This document shows, piece by piece, positions 11,026 to 22,931 of a DNA stretch of 64,000 nucleotides. The notes beneath the pieces are model-generated. The model made no database searches. It worked only from the letters and a program-made list of their open reading frames with translations, and was not told the origin of the DNA. The position numbers and the translations under genes were made by a program. Source of the DNA: Rhynchonema sp. JSB1_4 (Eukaryota; Nematoda; Chromadorea; Monhysterida; Xyalidae); NCBI GenBank assembly GCA_030248065.1, contig JASAMV010004766.1, positions 62,001 through 126,000 of the forward strand. The letters run 5' to 3'. Numbering within the stretch: the stretch's first letter is position 1; each line of letters starts with the position of its first letter.

Positions 11026-13800
11026 TTCAAGTTCAAGTTCAAGTTTTTTATTGCATCAGAAGCAACATGGTAACGTCAACAACACGCATAAGCTGGACAG
11101 TAACGACGAAACCATAAATAATTACAAGTGTTTAGTGGGCCAGTGGATAGTTACGGATCGAGAGATGTAGATGATGATAAGGAGCAAAAAACACAGAAAA
11201 CACAGAAACACAGCATGATCGGTCAATTACATTTCACACACGGACGGAATAAATTTCACTGGCAGCAATCGCAATTTGTACAACAATTCAACAATCAAGC
11301 TTTGCGAACGAATGACTCCTTTGAATGTGCCCATTCGCAGGAAAACAGCAAAATCAGGTAAAGCATTGTAAAGATGGGACATGATAACAATAGCACTGGT
11401 AGCGAGAATATGAGTTTTAGCACGTGGGATACAAATGGCACGAGAATGATTAAGACGAGAACTGGAGCGAGAATTGGAATCAGAAATGAACGAAATAGAG
11501 TCAACAGGAGCAGCACGAATACCAAGAACATAAGAATGCATCAATCTCAGACGACGTTTCATGACAGTGACACCCACATAATCAACACCAAACATTGAAC
11601 ACAACTGCGAATATGACACAGACCGATCATAATTGCCAGAGAACATGCGAATAATGGATTTTTGTGTTCTTTCCAACAAATTACGTGAATAGTCATGAAT
11701 AGGATAGGTCACCTCACACGAATAGTACATGACAGAGCAAATCAAGGTTTGATACAGATAACGCATGACAGACACAGGTAGATCATTACGAAAGGTACGG
11801 TACAATGAACCAGCAATTTTCTTCACTTTCACAGACGTGGCAGTAGTATGCAGACCAAAATCAAACTTGGAATCAATAACAGCACCCAGATATTTGTTTG
11901 CATCGACAACATCAATCAGACATTCATCAATCACAATAGCAGGGACAGCGGGACATGAACTTGAGCGAGCAAATTGTTGAAGTTTTGTTTTGGTAGAATT
12001 AATGGAGAGAAGTTTGTGTTTGGAGAAGTGCTCGACAATCAAGTTCACATCCTCTTGCAAATGCTTTTCACAGTCAGGTGTACACATGAAGTGAATCAGT
12101 ACCAGATCATCAGCATAGAGAATAATACGAGAACACGGAGAGAAATGCAGTTTTGCAACAGAGTTGACGTATGCGAGAAACAATAACGGTCCTAATACAC
12201 TGCCCTGCGGCACACCAGAGAGAACAGACAAGAAATCAGAACACACACCATTTACATTCACACATTGGGTTCGATCAGACAAATAGGATTGAATCAACAA
12301 CAATAAATCGGGTGGAACATTGAAATCGTCTTGTAACACACGCAATAATAGATTGTGAGGAACGGTATCGAAAGCCTTTCGAACATCAAAATACACAGCA
12401 ACAACAGAATTTGAAACATCAAGAGCACGAGTGACTGTAGTATTGAAATGCAACAGGGCCTCAGTTGTAGACCGACCTCCACGAAAACCGAACTGCGTTT
12501 CTGAGAGTTTGGGGGCAATGAACCCGTTCAGGATGTTTCGAACGTGCTTCTCAGCGATTTTTGAGCACAGCGGTAATTTGGAGATGGGGCGGAAGTCCGA
12601 TGGGTTTTGAGGGGTCTTGACTTTCGGCACGGCAGTGGCAACGGCCCGTTTCCAACCCGACGGCCACGTGTGTTCGTCTATCGATCGATTGATGAGCACA
12701 GCGAGAGCCGGAGCGATCACGTGGGCACAGTTCTTGAGCATTTCGCCGGTGATGCCATCGATGCCACTGGCCTTGCGAGGGTCGGCTGTGATGAGACTGT
12801 AAAGCACGTGTGAAACATCAGTGTACCATTCGGGTGGCACGGGACCGGTTGAGTTCAGAACCAGTGCCTCAACGTCATTGACGTTCCATACACTGGAGAA
12901 ATGTGTTGATAACAGTGCAGCCAAACCAGCACTGTCAGCAACGCACTCCCCATCAGTGTTGGCCAGAGACACTTGTTCTGTGCTGCTCCGTCCCGTGTAC
13001 TTATTCAGCTTTTGCCAGTAGTCAGACAGATGAGCTATTTTACCAAACGTTTTGATGGCATAGTCACGTCTGGCTGCCCGTGGCTGCCTTGACGCTCACC
13101 AAAACAAAGTACTTTTCATACGTTCCTTTGTCACCGGTCTGTTTCCACTTCCGCAATCGCTCTTCTTCCGACGAGCGCTTGACGGCGTCACCCACGCGGC
13201 ACGTGGTCTTGGCGAGCGGACGACAGGAAACTAGCAGCACAACACTTTGACAGGTCCAGCTGATCACCAGATCAAAACCGTTTACAGTGTAGGCGAGAGC
13301 AAACGTTCATCAAGTCCCATCGCCTTTGTACGCAAAGCAGCGGACTCGGAGGAGACTGGGTGCTGGAAATATCGAATGTTACGATGTCATGTGATGGTAG
13401 TTTTGATTGGTGCAAGAGTTCGATGTACGCAGAGTCAGGCACAAAGAAATCAATTAATGACTGTGATCGGTTCAGTGATGACGAAAGGAGAGTATTTCCA
13501 GGTTTTTAACAGACCAAACACACATGTTTACATACCCGAAACAATAATGTTGTCAAACTTTCTGTTTGTGACAAAGCAACCACGAGTATACAAATGCTTG
13601 TTGAGGTTGTAAAGGAAAGCAAGTGAGAGAGAATTCAGATAAGGAATTTGAGCATAGTATGGGTTGTGATGTTTTAATGAAACCACAGTGTGAGTTGGTT
13701 CTGGAAGAACGAAATTGGATCTTGAAATCGTCAAGATTGATCGTCACGGTTCTGACGAAGATGGTGGACGTTGCAAAGAGATCATACAAATGTGTTTAGT
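11026..13800 (-). pseudogene. CR1/L2-like LINE, inverted left copy (reverse transcriptase)
   Basis: Antisense copy of the LINE at 14860-17456. The region 11227-12972 is an uninterrupted 581-codon frame whose sequence is almost identical to the right copy (a handful of differences). It includes the RT motifs FDVRKAFDTVPHN, SGVPQGSVLGP and YADD. The 3' end lies at 11026 with an AATAAAAA-like signal and a short (CTTGAA)n tail. Upstream of the RT (13000-13520) the match to 14880-15500 continues but with frequent single-base losses. 13520-13800 reads as broken endonuclease-like sequence. Confidence 0.85.
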
Positions 13801-14098
13801 TGAACATCAACAAGATGAAAAAGAAAAAATGGACATGAAATGTAAAAGAAAGATACAAAAGAAGAAAGAAAGATGGGTGAGATGAGGGGTGAAGAAGAAA
13901 AGAGGGGAATGGTTGTGAAAACGGGTTACGGTAATGCAAAAAATTGAAGGGGTTGGAAGGAAATTGTTTGTAAAAAAATAATATAAAAAATAATATTGAG
14001 TAAAATAAAAATTAAAATTTTATGGAGATGAGGGAATTTATTGGATTACCGATTTTATAGAGAGTGATGTTGTTCATCAAATAAAATAAAAAAAAAAA

Positions 14099-14133
<35 letters not shown>

Positions 14134-14145
14134 GTTTTTTTGTTT

Positions 14146-14209
<64 letters not shown>

Positions 14210-14859
14210 TTTTTTTTTTAAATTTTTTTTTTTTATTTTTTTTTTTTTTTTTTTGTGTTGCCTTTTTTAGGTGCAGTCGGCTTTCACCTTTTTTGTCGTT
14301 CTGCTTGTTTCTGGTTCATTTTTGCTCATTTTTTTGGTCTTTATATTCTTCCCAACTTTTGTGCTTAGCTTGTTTCCATTCCTGCTTATAAATTCGGTAT
14401 TAATTTTTTTTTTTTTTTGTTATTTCTGGCCATCTCCACACCTTTTTCAACGCCGTTTTCGCGATTTAAGGTCATTCTGTTTGGTTTTTAAGTAGTTTTA
14501 TGTATTTAGCTTTTTGTTTTTTAAAAATTTAGCCTTCCCACCTGTATTTTTTGATTACCGTAACGTTTTCACAACATTCCCGCGGTCGGTTTTCTGTTGC
14601 AGCCTATTACCTGTGTTGGTGTTTTGCGTTGTGTTGTTGTTGTTTACATTTTTATTATTCTGTGTGTGTGCAAGTGAAGGAAGGTTAGCAACAAAACAAA
14701 GAAACGGATTGTGAAGTAGCGGTGTTAAGAAAAAGGGACGATAAGGACATTAAGACCAAAACGATTCGAAGAAATGTAAAAGAACAGTCAAACCCAAAGA
14801 GCGTCAAAATCGAAACAGAAACCCGCGCTACAATTAAGAAAAGATAAAAACAAACAAAG
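13801..14859. other. Low-complexity spacer between the two LINE copies (poly-T)
   Basis: Purine-rich sequence to about 14105, then an almost pure T tract (14106-14260), then T-rich sequence to about 14650 and an A-rich stretch to 14860. Reading frames here are homopolymer products. No feature other than the low complexity can be supported; the length of the T tract is unlikely to be exact. Confidence 0.8.
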
Positions 14860-17265
14860 TTGACAAATGTAAAAAAGCTGAGTTCAAAACCAAACTCTAA
14901 TCAATACAATCTCGCCCAGGTCATCACTGAACCGACTCACAAGGGTCGATTAATTGATGTTACATTTGTGCCTGACCATCTGGCGGTACAATACGAACTC
15001 CTTGCACCAATCGAAAACTACCATCACATGACATCAGTAACATTCGATATTTCCAGCACCCAGTCTCCATCCGACGCTCCGCTGCGCCGTGTCTGGCAGT
15101 ACAAGAAGGCCGACTGGGACTTGATGAACAGTTTGCTCATCGCCTACAACCTGGTAAAACAGGTTGTTGATGCAGTAGACGTGAATCAGGCCTGGGACGC
15201 AATCAGTCAAACGATCGTTGGTGCTGCTACGAATGCCATTCCTGTCCGATCCGCTCGCCCAAGACCACAGAATGACCAGCCGTGGGTGACGCCGAAGGTC
15301 AAGCGGCTCAGTCGGAAGAAGAGCGATCTGCACAGGAAGTGGAAACAGACCGGTGACAAAGGAACGTATGAAAAGTACTTTGTTTTGCGTGAGCAGTCAA
15401 GGCAGGCCAACAGGGCAGCCAGACGTGACTATGCCATCAAAACGTTTGGTAAAATAGCTCATCTGTCTGACTACTGGCAAAAGCTGAATAAGTACACGGG
15501 ACGGAGCAGCACAGAACAAGTGTCTCTGGCCAACACTGATGGGGAGTGCGTTGCTGACAGTGCTGGTTTGGCTGCACTGTTATCAACACATTTCTCCAGT
15601 GTATGGAACGTCAATGACGTTGAGGCACTGGTTCTGAACTCAACCGGTCCCGTGCCACCCGAATGGTACACTGATGTTTCACACGTGCTTTACAGTCTCA
15701 TCACAGCCGACCCTCGCAAGGCCAGTGGCATCGATGGCATCACCGGCGAAATGCTCAAGAACTGTGCCCACGTGATCGCTCCGGCTCTCGCTGTGCTCAT
15801 CAATCGATCGATAGACGAACACACGTGGCCGTCGGGTTGGAAACGGGCCGTTGCCACTGCCGTGCCGAAAGTCAAGACCCCTCAAAACCCATCGGACTTC
15901 CGCCCCATCTCCAAATTACCGCTGTGCTCAAAAATCGCTGAGAAGCACGTTCGAAACATCCTGAACGGGTTCATTGCCCCCAAACTCTCAGAAACGCAGT
16001 TCGGTTTTCGTGGAGGTCGGTCTACAACTGAGGCCCTGTTGCATTTCAATACTACAGTCACTCGTGCTCTTGATGTTTCAAATTCTGTTGTTGCTGTGTA
16101 TTTTGATGTTCGAAAGGCTTTCGATACCGTTCCTCACAATCTATTATTGCGTGTGTTACAAGACGATTTCAATGTTCCACCCGATTTATTGTTGTTGGTT
16201 CAATCCTATTTGTCTGATCGAACCCAATGTGTGAATGTAAATGGTGTGTGTTCTGATTTCTTGTCTGTTCTCTCTGGTGTGCCGCAGGGCAGTGTATTAG
16301 GACCGTTATTGTTTCTCGCATACGTCAACTCTGTTGCAAAACTGCATTTCTCTCCGTGTTCACGTATTATTCTCTATGCTGATGATCTGGTACTGATTCA
16401 CTTCATGTGTACACCTGACTGTGAAAAGCATTTGCAAGAGGATGTGAACTTGATTGTCGAGCACTTCTCCAAACACAAACTTCTCTCCATTAATTCTACC
16501 AAAACAAAACTCCAACAATTTGCTCGCTCAAGTTCATGTCCCGCTGTCCCTGCTATTGTGATTGATGAATGTCTGATTGATGTTGTCGATGCAAACAAAT
16601 ATCTGGGTGCTGTTATTGATTCCAAGTTTGATTTTGGTCTGCATACTACTGCCACGTCTGTGAAAGTGAAGAAAATTGCTGGTTCATTGTACCGTACCTT
16701 TCGTAATGATCTACCTGTGTCTGTCATGCGTTATCTGTATCAAACCTTGATTTGCTCTGTCATGTACTATTCGTGTGAGGTGACCTATCCTATTCATGAC
16801 TATTCACGTAATTTGTTGGAAAGAACACAAAAATCCATTATTCGCATGTTCTCTGGCAATTTTGATCGGTCTGTGTCATATTCGCAGTTGTGTTCAATGT
16901 TTGGTGTTGATTATGTGGGTGTCACTGTCATGAAACGTCGTCTGAGATTGATGCATTCTTATGTTCTTGGTATTCGTGCTGCTCCTGTTGACTCTATTTC
17001 GTTCATTTCTGATTCCAATTCTCGCTCCAGTTCTCGTCTTAATCATTCTCGTGCCATTTGTATCCCACGTGCTAAAACTCATATTCTCGCTACCAGTGCT
17101 ATTGTTATCATGTCCCATCTTTACAATGCTTTACCTGATTTTGCTGTTTTCCTGCGAATGGGCACATTCAAAGGAGTCATTCGTTCGCAAAGCTTGATTG
17201 TTGAATTGTTGTACAAATTGCGATTGCTGCCAGTGAAATTTATTCCGTCCGTGTGTGAAATGTAA
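14860..17265 (+). CDS. CR1/L2-like LINE ORF2: endonuclease C-terminus and reverse transcriptase
   Basis: Open frame of about 800 codons without a convincing ATG (it opens at a TTG), so the element is 5'-truncated. It begins in the C-terminal part of an APE-type endonuclease (QVITEPTHKGRLIDVTF). It continues through the basic linker (WVTPKVKRLSRKKSDLHRKW) into a complete RT domain with RPISKLP, FGFRGGRSTTEA, FDVRKAFDTVPHN, SGVPQGSVLGPLLF, YADD (about 16375-16386) and KYLGAVID. No RNase H domain follows. The Jockey-superfamily order and missing RNase H point to the CR1/L2 group. The 3' UTR runs to 17456 with AATAAAAAACTTGAACTT at its end, where it joins satellite DNA. The frame is intact, so the insertion is young or the sequence recently duplicated. 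Confidence 0.88.
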   Translation: MTNVKKLSSKPNSNQYNLAQVITEPTHKGRLIDVTFVPDHLAVQYELLAPIENYHHMTSVTFDISSTQSPSDAPLRRVWQYKKADWDLMNSLLIAYNLVKQVVDAVDVNQAWDAISQTIVGAATNAIPVRSARPRPQNDQPWVTPKVKRLSRKKSDLHRKWKQTGDKGTYEKYFVLREQSRQANRAARRDYAIKTFGKIAHLSDYWQKLNKYTGRSSTEQVSLANTDGECVADSAGLAALLSTHFSSVWNVNDVEALVLNSTGPVPPEWYTDVSHVLYSLITADPRKASGIDGITGEMLKNCAHVIAPALAVLINRSIDEHTWPSGWKRAVATAVPKVKTPQNPSDFRPISKLPLCSKIAEKHVRNILNGFIAPKLSETQFGFRGGRSTTEALLHFNTTVTRALDVSNSVVAVYFDVRKAFDTVPHNLLLRVLQDDFNVPPDLLLLVQSYLSDRTQCVNVNGVCSDFLSVLSGVPQGSVLGPLLFLAYVNSVAKLHFSPCSRIILYADDLVLIHFMCTPDCEKHLQEDVNLIVEHFSKHKLLSINSTKTKLQQFARSSSCPAVPAIVIDECLIDVVDANKYLGAVIDSKFDFGLHTTATSVKVKKIAGSLYRTFRNDLPVSVMRYLYQTLICSVMYYSCEVTYPIHDYSRNLLERTQKSIIRMFSGNFDRSVSYSQLCSMFGVDYVGVTVMKRRLRLMHSYVLGIRAAPVDSISFISDSNSRSSSRLNHSRAICIPRAKTHILATSAIVIMSHLYNALPDFAVFLRMGTFKGVIRSQSLIVELLYKLRLLPVKFIPSVCEM

Positions 17266-17456
17266 TTGACCGATCATGCTGTGTTTCTGTGTTTTCTGTG
17301 TTTTTTGCTCCTTATCATCATCTACATCTCTCGATCCGTAACTATCCACTGGCCCACTAAACACTTGTAATTATTTATGGTTTCGTCGTTACTGTCCAGC
17401 TTATGCGTGTTGTTGACGTTACCATGTTGCTTCTGATGCAATAAAAAACTTGAACT

Positions 17457-18745
17457 TAAGCTTGTGACCAGCTTACTTTTGTTGTTGTTCCGCTTGTTCT
17501 CGTGCCTCAATCAATTAATCAAGTAAAAGATTAAGCCGATCGACCATTCATTCACACCTGCGACAGTAGCAAGCCAAGTCCACACCCACAAAAGCGCATA
17601 CCATCCGTGTGCATGCAAGAAAGTGTTGTTTGTTTGTCTGAATGAACCTGAATTATCAGGGTGCACGCCAGATAAGCCGATCGACCATTCATTCACCACA
17701 GCGACAGTAGCAAGCCAAGTCACACCCTGGGTTAGACTGGTGACCAGATTAATTTTGTTGTTGCTGCGAGTGTTCTCATGCCTCATTCAGTCAATCAAGT
17801 TAAGTGTTAAGCCGATCTACCATTCATTCACAGCGCGACAGTAGCAAGCGAAGTCATACCCACAAAAGTGCATACCATCCGTGTGCATGCAAGAAAGTGT
17901 TGTTTTAAAAAAAGAATGAACCTGAATTATCAGGGTGCGCGCCAGACCTGGTCAACGCTGGGCATAATAAAGGAACCTGGCTTAGTCTTGTGACCAGCTT
18001 AATTTTGTTGTTGTTCCGCTTGTTCTCGTGCCTCAATCAATTAATCAAGTGAAAGATTAAGCCGATCGACCACACAGGAAAAAATGCATAATCTAGGTGC
18101 GTTTAGGCACAGTGTTGTTTGTCTGTTTGTCTGAATGAACCTGAATTATCAGGGTGCACGCCGGATAAGCCGATCGACCATTCATTTACCCCAGCGACAG
18201 TAGCAAGCCAAGTCACACCCTGGCTGAGACTAGTGACCAGATTAATTTTGTTGCTGCTGCGAGTGTTCTCATGCCTCAATCAGTCAATCAAGTTAAAGAT
18301 TAAGCCGATCGATACATTAATTCTCACCAGCGACATTAGCAAGCCAAGTCACACCCACAAAAGCGCATACCATCCGTGTGCATGCAAGAAAATGTTGTTT
18401 GTCTGTTTGTCTGAATGAACCTGAATTATCAGGGTGCACGCCAGATAAGCCGATCGACCATTCATTTACCCCAGCGACAGTAGCAAGCCAAGTCACACCC
18501 TGGCTGAGACTAGCGACCAGATTAATTTTGTTGTTGCTGCGAGTATTCTCATGCCTCAATCAGTCAATCAAGTTGAAGATTAAGCCGATCGACCATTCAT
18601 TCTCACCAGCGACAGTAGCAAGCCAAGTCACACCCACAAAAGCGCATACCATCCGTGTGCGTGCAAGAAAGTGTTGTTTGTTTGTCCGAATGAACCTGAA
18701 TTATCAGGGTGCGCGCCACACCTGGTCAACGCTGGGCATAATAAA
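17457..18745. repeat. Satellite array (same ~245 bp family)
   Basis: Clean copies of the satellite found at 5500-10900. The group at 18060-18660, with the embedded TAGGTGCGTTTAGG segment, is a clean version of the degraded 6370-7000 group. It is joined to the LINE 3' end at 17456 and to a gag fragment at about 18746. Confidence 0.93.
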
Positions 18746-19505
18746 GGACCCTTCGTCTTGCACAGGTATTATAAAAGATTTGCTTTTGTCAAACTTTTTG
18801 AATAAACTCCGAAACGACATTTCGTTCCACGATTCTGTCCAAAACCCAATCAGTTTTGAGGCAGCATTAGATTTAGCCAGACTAACAGAAAGCCAACTTA
18901 TTTTGGGTAAAATTTGGAGCAACACTAACGCCTCAGTGAATTATTTGATGGGGCCTTCCGAAACTAAGGAAAAGGATAAAGAGGACCGACTTATGAATAT
19001 TGAACGCACTCTGAAGAATTAGGTACAAATTTTGGGCATGAAGGAAAAAAACATCTGGTACCAATCGCTCATTTTCCCTGGATAATTACGAATTATGCAG
19101 ACGTTGTCAAAGACCGGACCATTTTGCTAGGGAGTGCCCAGAGGCAGGAAATGTGGTGTCATCACATTAGGCACCCCGAACAAACACACAGTACAGGTCC
19201 CAAAATTATCAACCCCGCAATAATTTGTGTTTTAATTGCCATAGCCCGACACATTTTTGGAAAGAATGCCCTCACATTGAACCATCAGAGGCTCACAATG
19301 CCAATGGCACACATCATGACCACACTATCAGACAACAAGATTGTTTTAATCAGCCTTTGATGGTTGAAATTAATCAACTAAAGGAACAATTACGAGAGCT
19401 TAAAGAGCATTTACCCCCAACAAAGATCGACTACGTCAGATCAATTTTTTGCCAGAAGCACAACAAATCGCCGTTGTTATTTGTGTCGCGAGATAGGCCA
19501 TGAAG
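18746..19505 (+). pseudogene. Ty3/gypsy-like gag fragment with two zinc knuckles
   Basis: Abruptly joined to satellite at a CCCTTCGTCTTGCACAGG junction. Encodes the C-terminal part of a Gag (NFLNKLRNDISFH, then an EAALDLARLTESQ helix). After a stop replacing a sense codon at about 19020 come two CCHC knuckles: CRRCQRPDHFAREC near 19095 and CFNCHSPTHFWKEC at 19225-19270. The fragment is broken by that stop and by a frame change between the knuckles. It is closely related to the longer gag at 23115-23960. Confidence 0.75.
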
Positions 19506-20172
19506 CTAAAATGTGCCAGGCATCAACAGAAAATTAATAAAAACCTGTTTTCCCTTTTCAGTAGGTTTTCGGCATTCAACTTCTGTTTTTTTGGATGTCT
19601 CTGAGCATATGCTTAACCGTGTATAGATTTTTTCCGACATTGATTTTTCCTGGAGAGTGATTGCTTTGCAATTGTATCGACGTCTGTGTGACATATTTTC
19701 ACTGAGCCTGGAGTTTTTTCTTGTGGTCTGTGTGACGCTTCTTTTTCTTATCAGTTCCGTTTTTTTTTCCTTTTTTACAACCCGTTTCCACCATTTTTTC
19801 GACCAACTTTAATTTGTTCAGCTAACTTTATTTCTTTCGCTCTTAGTTTAAGTTCTTTACAAATTCATTTCCAGACATTTTCTGCGCCCACAAAACCCAA
19901 AGCCACTGTAGACATTTCATGTACCTTAACCAGGACTATCTTCAGACGAGCGCACTAAAATTGTCTGGCATCACTAAATTGCATGCTGGTGGGTTTTAGG
20001 TTTCGGTGTCCTGCAAGTATCTGTTGGATGTCAGAGGGCTTACCCCGTTTCTACAGTAATTAGCTGACCACCCGCTGGCCTAGCCTAATCAATCTAACTA
20101 ACTTTTAACATTGTCTCTTCCTGTTCTTTTCCTTTGCGGGCCGCATGGTTAGAGCCAATCGCCCCTAAGAAC
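19506..20172. repeat. Dispersed repeat R1, copy 1
   Basis: About 500 bp of it (from ACGTCTGTGTGACATATTTT at about 19680 to CCAATCGCCCCTAAGAACTT) recurs in direct orientation at 27105-27625 and in the right arm. No ORF of note. T-rich start, conserved CACCCGCTGGCCTAGCCTAA landmark. It may be part of the 3' end of an LTR or other retroelement because it follows the gag remnants, but this is inference. Confidence 0.8.
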
Positions 20173-20515
20173 TTACACAGCAAAAAATGCAATATTTAGG
20201 TGCGTTTAGGTCCGTTTAGGCCTATGTATAAGCATATAACCGCTTAAATGCACCTAAACGCACCTAAATGCACCTAAACGCACCTAAATCCAAAACGCAC
20301 GCAAAAAATTTAGGCGCATTTAGGCGTCCCTGCTTGCTCTCTTAAAATTTAGGTGCATTTAGGCCCTCACTCAAAATTTAGGTGCATTTAGGCGCCCCGG
20401 CCGCGCTCACTCAGAATTTAGGTGCATTTAGGCATCCCGGGCACGCGTGCACATAATTTAGGTCCAATTAGGCGTCCCGCTGTGTGGACATGAGAATTTA
20501 GGTGCACTAGTGCTG
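20173..20515. repeat. TTTAGGTGCR minisatellite, in both orientations
   Basis: Array of 10-12 bp units TTTAGGTGCG/A on one strand, switching to CACCTAAACGCACC in 20240-20290 and back. GC-rich spacers separate later units. It is inserted just after the AAGAACTT end of repeat R1, which at 27620 continues with different sequence, so the array is an insertion with foldback character. Confidence 0.85.
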
Positions 20516-21060
20516 TATCGTGCCCATGAGGTTTGGGTGACAAGTTTATTTCCTTACTCATGGAAGTAGCAATTTCGTGCACAGCCATTAACGTATAGCA
20601 TTAGCATAATCAAATCAGTTGTAGTCCGCTCCAAAGCCATTTCACGACCACGAAGGTTCACTTTAGACACATGCATGCAAAAAGGTGTTGTGCGAATATG
20701 TATATGTATGTATCTGAATGGCTCTAATGCAACAAGATGTGCAGCATGGTGTGACACCGATAGGCCTACACGCGGAATATGGGCTCAGATTCATAGTCAG
20801 CTAATCAACGCACGCTGCTTCGTCACGATAGATGACGCAATCACTTGCTTAGTCAATGAATCACATCAGTTTTAGTCCATCCAAAGCCATTCCACGTCCA
20901 CGAAGGTTCACTTTAGCCACATGCATGCAAAAAGGTGCTGTGCGAATGTGTATATGTATGTATATGTATGTATGTATGTGGCTGATGTTTTCCAAAATGT
21001 TTCATGTTAGACCTGTTGATGTTTCACCAAATTGTACTGGGTAACCAATGATTAAGGAAT
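20516..21060. repeat. Two tandem copies of a ~250 bp unit
   Basis: CACGAAGGTTCACTTTAG followed by CACATGCATGCAAAAAGGTG occurs at about 20650 and again at about 20898, each followed by TATGTATATG runs. A matching but rearranged version lies at 42680-43200. No coding frame is supported. Confidence 0.8.
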
Positions 21061-21490
21061 TCCGTGGTGGCACATAGATTATTTTACTCCGGCACGCTGA
21101 TGTTACAATCACGCTTCGGTATCCAAAATACCTATGGTACCCAACATACGCGGTACCCAATGTACCTACGGTACACAATATATACGGTACCCAAAATACG
21201 TGCTACCCAATATACCTACGGTACCAACACAATGCAATATAATGTACAGTCACCGTGGTACCGCCTGGTACCCAATTGATAAGTGTGTATGTATTATGTC
21301 CGGTACCCATGAATGTTTGTCAACAAGGAAGTGCGTTAGCTGACGCTGGCACATGCCATGTACATACATGTGTGATTAATGCATATTGTGTGGAGACCCG
21401 TCTTGGGGCAGTTCCCCAACCCGCGGGTTTTTTGAGGCGATATACTAGAACCCTGGGCGCTGTAACGGTTGGAGAAAATTTCATTCACAC
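21061..21490. repeat. Repeat block B (reverse orientation) with GGTACC minisatellite
   Basis: Reverse-complement relative of 4936-5416. The segment 21120-21230 is a run of imperfect ~18 bp units, each with TACGGTACCCAATATACC-like sequence. The opposite end has TTCATTCACACAATGAATTA next to the 168-codon ORF. Confidence 0.85.
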
Positions 21491-21496
21491 AATGAA

Positions 21497-22003
21497 TTAA
21501 TAGTCAAAATCATAGTCACCAGAATCACGGTCAAACATTAAATGACTAAAGAATTCCAGAGAATGATCACCATAAGAGGGGCGCACGTGTTCGCGATACC
21601 ATTGATCCATGAGGAACCTGCGATGATGACATGCAGCAATGTCCAGCAGGATTTGTTGTTCCAGCAGCAGGGAAATGAGTGGGTCATTCGAGATGAATGT
21701 TGCATGCATCATTTCGGATGATATACAGATGCACACAGTGACGAACAGCACAAGTTTTGGAACATGATTACTATCACACATGAGACAGTCCCCTTCATCT
21801 GGTTGTTCGCCTGGTCCTATGATACGGTCCCTATGGCACCTGTTCACCGGTCCCATCAAAGTGTGCGTTTGCCCCGAACGGCGCTTGAGTGACAAGGCGT
21901 GGGATCCGCGAGAGGCAGCGAACGCAAAGACGTCATGCACAAGGCGTTTGAGTGACAGGGCGTGGGCTCCGCGTGAGCTGCCATGACTGTAAACAACTCT
22001 CAT
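21497..22003 (-). CDS. Unrecognised 168-codon ORF (left-arm copy)
   Basis: Intact frame starting MRVVYSHG. The first 45 residues are a two-copy repeat (RGAHALSLKRLV / RGSHALSLKRRS). A CDSNHVPK-containing middle is followed by a hydrophobic stretch (LVLFVTVCICISS) that could be a membrane segment. The C-terminal part is charged (FLMDQWYREHVRPSYGD) and ends in an acidic DSGDYDFDY tail. I do not recognise the family. The frame is maintained in both arms and, truncated, in two further copies. It sits directly beside repeat block B, which also borders the Polinton genes, so it may be cargo of a related element. Confidence 0.45.
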   Translation of the reverse strand: MRVVYSHGSSRGAHALSLKRLVHDVFAFAASRGSHALSLKRRSGQTHTLMGPVNRCHRDRIIGPGEQPDEGDCLMCDSNHVPKLVLFVTVCICISSEMMHATFISNDPLISLLLEQQILLDIAACHHRRFLMDQWYREHVRPSYGDHSLEFFSHLMFDRDSGDYDFDY

Positions 22004-22740
22004 GCAATTTTTGGGCTAATGTGATATTGAAAAAGTAGTAGTACCCAACTTTTAAAGTTTCCGACCTTAAAGCTGTTTTGATCCTCCACCTCTGACCTTT
22101 TAATTGTGATGCTATTTTGAGATTGTTGTTTATCTCACTTAAAGTTCAGATCTTGAGTATTTAAAGGATTCTTTTGTACTTTCGTGGCTCATTCCGATTA
22201 AGGGCTCATTTCGATTTGGGGCTTGACTCGATTTATAATTGTCTTGACTTTAATTTGAACCATTTCTCATTTGGTGACTCAGTCAGATTTTGGCGCTTTG
22301 ACAAACTTTCGGAACTAAATTGAGAATAAAAGTGACACATAGAAATTTGGGGAGCTTTACTTTGTCCTTTGTGCTAGGAAAACGAAGCTTTCAGAAGAAA
22401 ACATTCGACATAATCAAGAGCTCACACTGTCGATTCGGTGCGATCGACCAGCAAAGCAACACGCAATTCCGCTCGCGCTGACATGGTCGCATCGAACGAC
22501 AGCAACTGAGGTCGGTTACACTTTCTTTTATATTGTTTCGCATGGGTATTATTATCTGGTTTATTCTATTACTGTGAATTTTTGTCATTGAAACTTTTGG
22601 ATTTTGCGCCAAAAATCATGGCCCTTCGCGAAAACTCGGCACATTCTAGAAATTCTGCGCCTGCATTAGATGTAAATTCGAATCCGCCGAATACAGCAAT
22701 TTGTACTTGCAACTCGGGTGATTGTCTAACTTGTTTATTC
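21640..22740. repeat. ~1.1 kb direct repeat flanking gag region, copy 1
   Basis: Recurs at about 23990-25060 in the same orientation, with gag-type ORFs between, so it behaves like a long terminal repeat. Shared landmarks include GTACCCAACTTTTAAAGTTT, CTGACCTTTTAATTGTGATG and TTTGGGGCTTGACTCGATTT. The borders differ between the copies and no clean TG...CA ends were found, so the LTR reading is tentative. Confidence 0.6.
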
Positions 22741-22914
22741 AATGGAATGAGCATAGCTTTAGGAGACATGACATTTAGATTGGGCGAAATGAAATGGTTC
22801 ATGGATGAGATAAGTGATAAAATTAATGAGAAACCAGATCAAATGCTACAAGTAACAATACACGCAAACTCACAAAATACAAACACAGATAATGTTTCAC
22901 ATGCAAGTGTATAA
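22618..22914 (+). CDS. Small retroelement ORF upstream of gag (98 aa)
   Basis: ATG at 22618 opens a 98-codon frame. It starts MALRENSAHSRNSAPALD, has a short cysteine cluster (CTCNSGDCLTC) and then an amphipathic helix region with DMTFRLGEMKWFMDEI. The frame is intact in both arms. It is the first of three ORFs in a row ahead of and into gag, separated by 17-18 nt. Family unknown. Confidence 0.45.
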   Translation: MALRENSAHSRNSAPALDVNSNPPNTAICTCNSGDCLTCLFNGMSIALGDMTFRLGEMKWFMDEISDKINEKPDQMLQVTIHANSQNTNTDNVSHASV

Positions 22915-22931
22915 TTCGAGTTTAAAAATTC

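Noticed and set aside
14140..14495. Phenylalanine-rich ORFs
   Set aside because: Translation of the poly-T spacer, whose length is unreliable.
21497..22003. Idea that the 168-codon ORF is the N-terminus of a PIF/Harbinger transposase
   Set aside because: Only a vague likeness in a charged stretch near the C-terminus; no DDE catalytic region or helix-turn-helix follows.
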